Source of the DNA: Burkholderiaceae bacterium
Lineage (GTDB): Bacteria > Pseudomonadota > Gammaproteobacteria > Burkholderiales > Burkholderiaceae_C
DNA: 19,012 bases
Assembly (NCBI GenBank): GCA_023262365.1
Contig: JALRBF010000095.1
Coordinates: 1 to 19,012 of the forward strand
Direction: 5' to 3'
In this document: positions 15,329 to 19,012 of the stretch, in pieces
Numbering within the stretch: position 1 is the stretch's first letter
Layout of the letters: each line of letters opens with the position of its first letter
Position numbers and translations under genes: made by a program
Notes under the pieces: generated by a model
What the model was told of the DNA's origin: nothing
What the model saw: the letters and a program-made list of their open reading frames with translations, nothing else
Databases searched by the model: none

Positions 15329-16111
15329 ATGGACACACAACTCAAGGGCCAGCGCGTGCTCATCACCGGTGGCTCAAAAGGCATTGGCTACCAAATTGCC
15401 CTGACCTTCGCGCAAGAGGGCGCGCAGCCGATTTTGGTCTCGCGCACCCAAGCGTCGCTGGATGCGGCGGCCCAGGCCATTGAGCAAGCCACCGGCATAC
15501 GCCCCGAGGTGCAGGCCGCCGACGTCTCGCAGCCCGGCGTGCCCGAGGCCTTGCTGCAGCAGGTGGGCGAGGTGGATGTGTTGGTCAACAACGCCGGGGC
15601 CATTCCAGGGGGGGACATCGCGCAAGTGGATGACGCCACCTGGCGCCGTGCTTGGGACCTGAAAGTGTTTGGCTTTATTCACATGACACGGGTGTTCTTG
15701 CCTGGTATGGAGCGGCGCGGCCGCGGCGTGATACTCAACATCATCGGCCAAGCGGGTGCGGCCCCCCGGGCCGACTATATTTGCGGCTCCACGGGCAACG
15801 CCGCGCTCATGGCCTTTACCTGCGCCATGGGGGGCGCCAGCGTGCAGCACGGCGTGCGTATTTTTGGCATCAACCCAGCCCCCACGCGTAGCGACCGCAT
15901 GGAAGGCTTGATGCGGTTTCAAGCCCAGCAACGCCTGGGCGACCCCGAGCGTTGGTTTGAGCTGACCAAAAACTTGGCGTTTGGGCGCCTGATTGAGCCC
16001 GATGAGATTGCTAAACTGGCGGTGTTGTGTGCCTCGCCGCTGTGCGGCTACCTCTCGGGTACGGTCATCAACGTTGACGGCGGCATGCCGTACGCCACGC
16101 CACGCTACTAA
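15329..16111 (+). CDS. Divergent short-chain dehydrogenase/reductase with non-canonical active site
   Basis: A 260-residue SDR-fold protein with an intact cofactor region, TGGSKGIG (13-20) and NNAG (87-90), and a normal C-terminal YLSGTVINVDGG. The usual Ser-Tyr-x3-Lys set is missing. The serine position in NIIGQAG is Gly140. In ADYICGSTGNAALMAF the alignment to Y-x3-K-A-A-L puts Gly153 at the Tyr and Asn157 at the Lys, with the only nearby tyrosine (Tyr150) three residues too early. NAD(P) binding without standard hydride chemistry, or a different mechanism, is possible. Start ATG 15329, with CGGAG six bases upstream. It lies 19 bases after the PuuE-like gene and 22 before the acyl-CoA dehydrogenase. 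Confidence 0.85.
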   Translation: MDTQLKGQRVLITGGSKGIGYQIALTFAQEGAQPILVSRTQASLDAAAQAIEQATGIRPEVQAADVSQPGVPEALLQQVGEVDVLVNNAGAIPGGDIAQVDDATWRRAWDLKVFGFIHMTRVFLPGMERRGRGVILNIIGQAGAAPRADYICGSTGNAALMAFTCAMGGASVQHGVRIFGINPAPTRSDRMEGLMRFQAQQRLGDPERWFELTKNLAFGRLIEPDEIAKLAVLCASPLCGYLSGTVINVDGGMPYATPRY

Positions 16112-16133
16112 CGCATCAACTAAGGATCAATCT

Positions 16134-17300
16134 GTGTCTGCTTTGGAATGGGATTACGCCTACCCCGAACTGCGCGAAGGGGTGCGCAGCGTCGTGTCGC
16201 AATTTGACTCGCGGTATTGGCAAGAGGTGGACGAAGCCCGCGCCTACCCCGAGGCCTTTGTGCAAGCGCTAACCGAGGCCGGTTGGCTCTCGGCGCTGAT
16301 TCCCGAGGCCTACGGGGGCTCCGAGCTTAGCCTCATCGAGGCCTCGGTGATCATGGAAGAGATTAACCGGGCCGGGGGCAATTCGGGCGCGTGTCACGGG
16401 CAGATGTACGTCATGGGCACCGTGGTGCGGCATGGCTCCGAGGCACAAAAACAAGCGCTGCTGCCCAAAATTGCCGCCGGCGAGCTGCGCATGCAGTCCA
16501 TGGCGGTGACCGAGCCCACCACCGGCTCAGACACCACCAAGCTGCGCACCACCGCCGTGCGTAAGGGAGACCGCTACGTCGTCAACGGCCAAAAGGTGTG
16601 GACCTCGCGGCTGCAGCACTCGGACTACATGCTGCTGCTGGCGCGCACCACGCCGATTGACCAAGTGGCCAAACGCACCGAGGGCTTGTCGGTGTTTTTG
16701 GTGGACATACGCGAAGCGGTGGGTAAGTCCATCACGGTGCGCCCGATTCGCAACATGGTCAACCACGAGACCAACGAAATTTTTATCGACGGGTTGGAGA
16801 TTCCCGAAGAAAACCGCATCGGTGAAGAAGGCAAGGGCTTGCGCTACATCATGGACGGCCTCAACGCCGAGCGGATTTTCATTGCCGCGGAGTGTATTGG
16901 TGATGGGTACTGGTTTGTGGAGAAAGCTGCCGCCTACGCCAACGAGCGCGTTGTGTTTGGCCGTGCCATTGCCAACAACCAAGGCATTCAGTTCCCCATT
17001 GCACGTGCACACGTCAACGTAGAGGCCGCCAGCCTGATGCGCTACGACGCGGCGCGGCGCTTTGACGCCGGCCAAGCCTGCGGCGCGCAGGCCAACATGA
17101 GCAAGCTACTGGCGGCTGACGCCTCGTGGGAGGCGGCCAACGTATGTTTGCAAACCCACGGCGGTTTTGGCTTTGCCGCCGAGTACGACATTGAGCGCAA
17201 ATTTCGTGAAACCCGGCTGTATCAGGTTGCGCCCATTTCCACCAACTTGATCTTGTCTTACATCGGCGAGCACGTCTTGGGCATGCCCAAGTCGTATTAA
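16134..17300 (+). CDS. Acyl-CoA dehydrogenase family protein
   Basis: A 388-residue flavoprotein of the usual length. The FAD/substrate segments are MAVTEPTTGSDT (123-134), VVNGQKVWTS (149-158), the QTHGGFGFAAEYDIER block (340-355) and GEHVLGMPKSY at the end. The common catalytic glutamate (the Glu of YEGT in MCAD) is Gln364 in LYQVAPIST. A glutamate is present instead at Glu246 in GLNAERIFIA, the position used in isovaleryl-CoA dehydrogenase-type enzymes, so activity on branched substrates is plausible. The start is GTG 16134, with AAGGA about eight bases upstream; no ATG fits. It is the last gene of the operon and converges on the amidase. The reaction would be alpha,beta-dehydrogenation of an acyl-CoA, passing electrons to ETF. 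Confidence 0.9.
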   Translation: MSALEWDYAYPELREGVRSVVSQFDSRYWQEVDEARAYPEAFVQALTEAGWLSALIPEAYGGSELSLIEASVIMEEINRAGGNSGACHGQMYVMGTVVRHGSEAQKQALLPKIAAGELRMQSMAVTEPTTGSDTTKLRTTAVRKGDRYVVNGQKVWTSRLQHSDYMLLLARTTPIDQVAKRTEGLSVFLVDIREAVGKSITVRPIRNMVNHETNEIFIDGLEIPEENRIGEEGKGLRYIMDGLNAERIFIAAECIGDGYWFVEKAAAYANERVVFGRAIANNQGIQFPIARAHVNVEAASLMRYDAARRFDAGQACGAQANMSKLLAADASWEAANVCLQTHGGFGFAAEYDIERKFRETRLYQVAPISTNLILSYIGEHVLGMPKSY

Positions 17301-17305
17301 GTCAA

Positions 17306-17327
17306 GCCGTGGGGTTTAGCCCACGGC
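17306..17327. repeat. Hairpin between convergent acyl-CoA dehydrogenase and amidase genes
   Basis: GCCGTGGG (17306-17313) and CCCACGGC (17320-17327) form a perfect 8-bp stem with a six-base loop, overlapping the amidase stop codon. It could serve both strands as a 3'-end hairpin, but neither side has a good T-run, so it is not a strong intrinsic terminator. A closely related sequence sits at the other end of the amidase (18663-18680). Confidence 0.55.
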
Positions 17328-18653
17328 CGCGCGCCACTGCGCAGCCAGCGACTCTCCCCACTGCAGCAAGGCGTGGTCTTGGCCCGGCGCGGCCAGGGCT
17401 TGCAGCGAGACGGGCCCCTCGGGGCCGATGGCCGGCATGGCCAGCGCAGGGCAGCCCAGCACATTGGCCAGGGCACACCAGTCGGCCTGATCGGCGGGCA
17501 AGTCCGCGCCGGCCAGGGGCGCGGTGTGTCCCAGGGTGGGCAGCAGCCACACGTCGGCGTGTTGCCACAGCTCGGCGCTGCCCGCGCGCAGCGTGGCCAG
17601 CAGCGCTCGCGCCTGTTGCACACGCAAGGCGCCCGCTTGTTCGGGGTAGCGCAGCATGGCTTGCGTGGCCGGCGCCAGCCCGGCTAAGGTGGGCCCCAGC
17701 TGGGTGCGCCAATACGCCAAGCCATCGGCCTCGGCCACCAACAGCGCGCGTCGGCGCAAGGTGCCGGCTTGCCACTGGCTGGCCCACGTTGGCGGCGACG
17801 TAACCAGTGGCGTGCTGGCCCCCAAGGCCGCGCAGCCTGCTTGCCAGGCGTGTGCCACGGCCGGTGCCAGCACCGCGTCGTGCGGCAGCAACACGCCCAA
17901 ACGCGGCGGCTTGTTGCTGGGTGTGGCGGCTGGGCTTGCGCCTAGCACCTGCCACGCGTGGCGCAGGTCGGCCACGTGGTGCGCCAGCGGGCCCACGGCG
18001 TCCAGCATGGGAGACAAGGGCACCACCCCGTTGGCATCGAGCGCGCCGTGCGTGGGTTTAAACCCCACCAACCCCACGTAAGCCGCCGGTATGCGTACCG
18101 AACCCAGCGTGTCGGTGCCAAAGGCCAAGGCGCAAAAGCCCGCCGCCAAGGCCGCGGCTGCCCCGCCGCTTGAGCCGCCCACACTATGGCCGGGCATGCG
18201 TGGGTTGTCGCAGCGGCCATGGTGCGGGTTGTCGGTGTGGCCGCCTAGGGCACACGCATCCATGTTGAGCTTACCCACCAGCACCGCTCCAGCCGCACGC
18301 AGTTGCCTCACCAGCGTGGCGTCGGCTTGCGGCATGCGCTGGCGCCAGGCCTCGGTGCCGGCGGTGCACGGCATGCCCACCGCGTCGATGTTGTCTTTCA
18401 GCGCCACGGGCATGCCATCAAGCGGCCCAAGTGGTTGCCCTGCCGCCCAGCGCCGGGTGCTGGCGTGCGCTTGCGCGGCGGCCGATTCGTGCGCCACGTG
18501 CAGAAAACTTCGCCAGCGCCCGTCGTGCGCATCGATGCGCTGCAGGCAATCCTGCCATACGGTCAATGGGGTGCGCGTGCCCCGCGTGTAGTCGCGCTGC
18601 AAACCACTCAGGGTTAAGTCAAGGCTTGGGTCAGGGATGGATAGGGAAGGCAT
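17316..18653 (-). CDS. Amidase signature family enzyme
   Basis: A 445-residue hydrolase with the Ser-cisSer-Lys triad of the amidase signature family: Lys86 in PVALKDNID, the cis-serine in GHSVGGSSGGAAAA (Ser161/Ser162), and the nucleophile Ser185 in GTDTLGSVRIPA. GLVGFKPTHG (194-203) is the usual family block that follows. The family cleaves carboxamides to acid plus amine or ammonia (amides, malonamate-type monoamides, biuret, allophanate and others). No signal peptide. Start ATG 18653 lacks a clear ribosome site. It converges with the acyl-CoA dehydrogenase and diverges from the RutE-like gene across 260 bases. The substrate is unknown; the neighbouring cyclic-amidohydrolase-like gene makes a monoamide attractive. 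Confidence 0.9.
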   Translation of the reverse strand: MPSLSIPDPSLDLTLSGLQRDYTRGTRTPLTVWQDCLQRIDAHDGRWRSFLHVAHESAAAQAHASTRRWAAGQPLGPLDGMPVALKDNIDAVGMPCTAGTEAWRQRMPQADATLVRQLRAAGAVLVGKLNMDACALGGHTDNPHHGRCDNPRMPGHSVGGSSGGAAAALAAGFCALAFGTDTLGSVRIPAAYVGLVGFKPTHGALDANGVVPLSPMLDAVGPLAHHVADLRHAWQVLGASPAATPSNKPPRLGVLLPHDAVLAPAVAHAWQAGCAALGASTPLVTSPPTWASQWQAGTLRRRALLVAEADGLAYWRTQLGPTLAGLAPATQAMLRYPEQAGALRVQQARALLATLRAGSAELWQHADVWLLPTLGHTAPLAGADLPADQADWCALANVLGCPALAMPAIGPEGPVSLQALAAPGQDHALLQWGESLAAQWRAAVG

Positions 18654-18662
18654 GCGATGGGG

Positions 18663-18680
18663 CCGTGGGCTTAACCCACG
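18663..18680. repeat. Hairpin upstream of the amidase, related to the one at its 3' end
   Basis: GCCGTGGGCTTAACCCACG contains CGTGGG (18664-18669) and CCCACG (18675-18680) around a five-base CTTAA loop. Read on the minus strand, the element at 17306-17327 is GCCGTGGGCTAAACCCCACG, differing by one substitution and one extra C. The amidase gene is therefore bracketed by near-copies of one dyad. It lies within about 30 bases of the amidase start and could be an operator. Confidence 0.5.
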
Positions 18681-18773
18681 CAGCTCAGTGTAAGAGGGGA
18701 TTGACGCAAGGAATGTTTCCTATGTTCGACACCCGTTTGGGCATGGGGCGCCTTTTGGGGGTGGCGGCACAGC

Positions 18774-18791
18774 CCCTTGCCCGGGCAAGGG
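18774..18791. promoter_or_regulatory. 18-bp perfect palindrome in the amidase/RutE-like divergent region
   Basis: CCCTTGCCCGGGCAAGGG is a perfect 9+9 palindrome in the middle of the 260-base region between the divergent amidase (18653) and RutE-like (18914) genes. A two-fold symmetric site there suits a dimeric regulator such as a TetR, GntR or MarR protein, or it may form a hairpin in a long leader. I see no convincing -35/-10 pair in this region, and no other gene. Confidence 0.5.
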
Positions 18792-18913
18792 TTTGGGCAG
18801 AGGTTAACATTTGGCTTGATACGAACCGTTGGCCACGGTGGGCGGGCATTGCGCCCCACGCCGATAGGCCGCATTCCTTGAACCTTGCCCCTTGAACGTT
18901 ACCGAGCAACCTC

Positions 18914-19012
18914 ATGAGCGATTCATTACTTGACAAGATTTTTCTTCAGGCGCGTACCGCCAACGGCTTCACCGACCAACCGGTGTCGGCCGATTTGCTG
19001 CAACAGGTGTAC
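18914..19012 (+). CDS. N-terminus of a nitroreductase-family protein, RutE-like (malonic semialdehyde reductase-like), cut by window edge
   Basis: An open frame from ATG 18914 runs off the right edge, giving 33 residues that start MSDSLLDKIFLQARTANGF and continue TDQPVSADLLQQVY. This matches the start of RutE/YdfN-type nitroreductase-fold proteins, where 'LD.IF..ART.N.....PV....L...Y' is conserved. RutE reduces malonic semialdehyde to 3-hydroxypropionate in pyrimidine-ring catabolism; many relatives are annotated only as nitroreductases. The FMN site lies beyond the window. The ribosome site is weak. Its place beside an amidase and near a PuuE-like enzyme supports a ring-amide catabolic context, but this is inference from a short fragment. 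Confidence 0.65.
   Translation, partial: MSDSLLDKIFLQARTANGFTDQPVSADLLQQVY

Noticed and set aside
17306..17327. Bidirectional intrinsic terminator
   Set aside because: The stem is good, but neither strand has a run of Ts after it, so it is reported as a hairpin only.
18054..18065. Perfect palindrome GGGTTTAAACCC resembling the intergenic dyads around the amidase
   Set aside because: It encodes part of the conserved amidase block GFKPTH on the minus strand, so codon constraint explains it.
18722..18895. 57-codon plus-strand reading frame with AAGGAA upstream
   Set aside because: The translation shows no recognisable family, the frame is also open through the opposite strand of the amidase, and it overlaps the regulatory palindrome; too weak to call a gene.

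Overview
The window reads as a GC-rich stretch of a Gram-negative chromosome, probably a betaproteobacterium of the Burkholderiales (perhaps Comamonadaceae). That placement is inferred from GC-biased codons, the style of the liv genes and the mix of CoA-dependent catabolic enzymes; no rRNA or housekeeping marker is present to prove it. There are no tRNAs, rRNAs, transposases, integrases, phage genes or CRISPR arrays. Nearly all of the sequence is coding.

Layout. (1) 2-142: the 3' end of a quinone oxidoreductase-type dehydrogenase. (2) 268-4928: a branched-chain/amphipathic amino-acid type ABC importer in the order livH, a fused livM-livG, livF and a periplasmic binding protein, closed by two hairpins including a textbook intrinsic terminator. 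(3) 5032-6024: a complete zinc-less quinone oxidoreductase just after that terminator. (4) 9701-6040, minus strand: an operon of an acyl-CoA ligase, a metallo-beta-lactamase-fold hydrolase, a small SCP2-like protein and an alpha/beta hydrolase. (5) 9812-11790, plus: a class III CoA-transferase translationally coupled to a crotonase-fold protein. (6) 14311-11821, minus: an MFS transporter, an SDR and a cupin. (7) 14437-17300, plus: a PuuE-type polysaccharide-deacetylase-fold amidohydrolase, a divergent SDR and an acyl-CoA dehydrogenase. (8) 18653-17316, minus: an amidase-signature enzyme. (9) 18914 to the end, plus: the N-terminus of a RutE-like nitroreductase-family protein.

Together this looks like a catabolic locus: import of a small carboxylate or amino-acid-like compound, hydrolysis of amide/cyclic amide/lactone bonds (PuuE-like enzyme, amidase, MBL and alpha/beta hydrolases), CoA activation (ligase, CoA-transferase), beta-oxidation-like steps (acyl-CoA dehydrogenase, crotonase, SDRs) and possibly reduction of a semialdehyde (RutE-like). 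The substrate cannot be read from sequence. No transcriptional regulator lies in the window. Three enzymes (crotonase, second SDR, acyl-CoA dehydrogenase) lack or have moved the usual catalytic residues, so the chemistry may differ from what their family names suggest.
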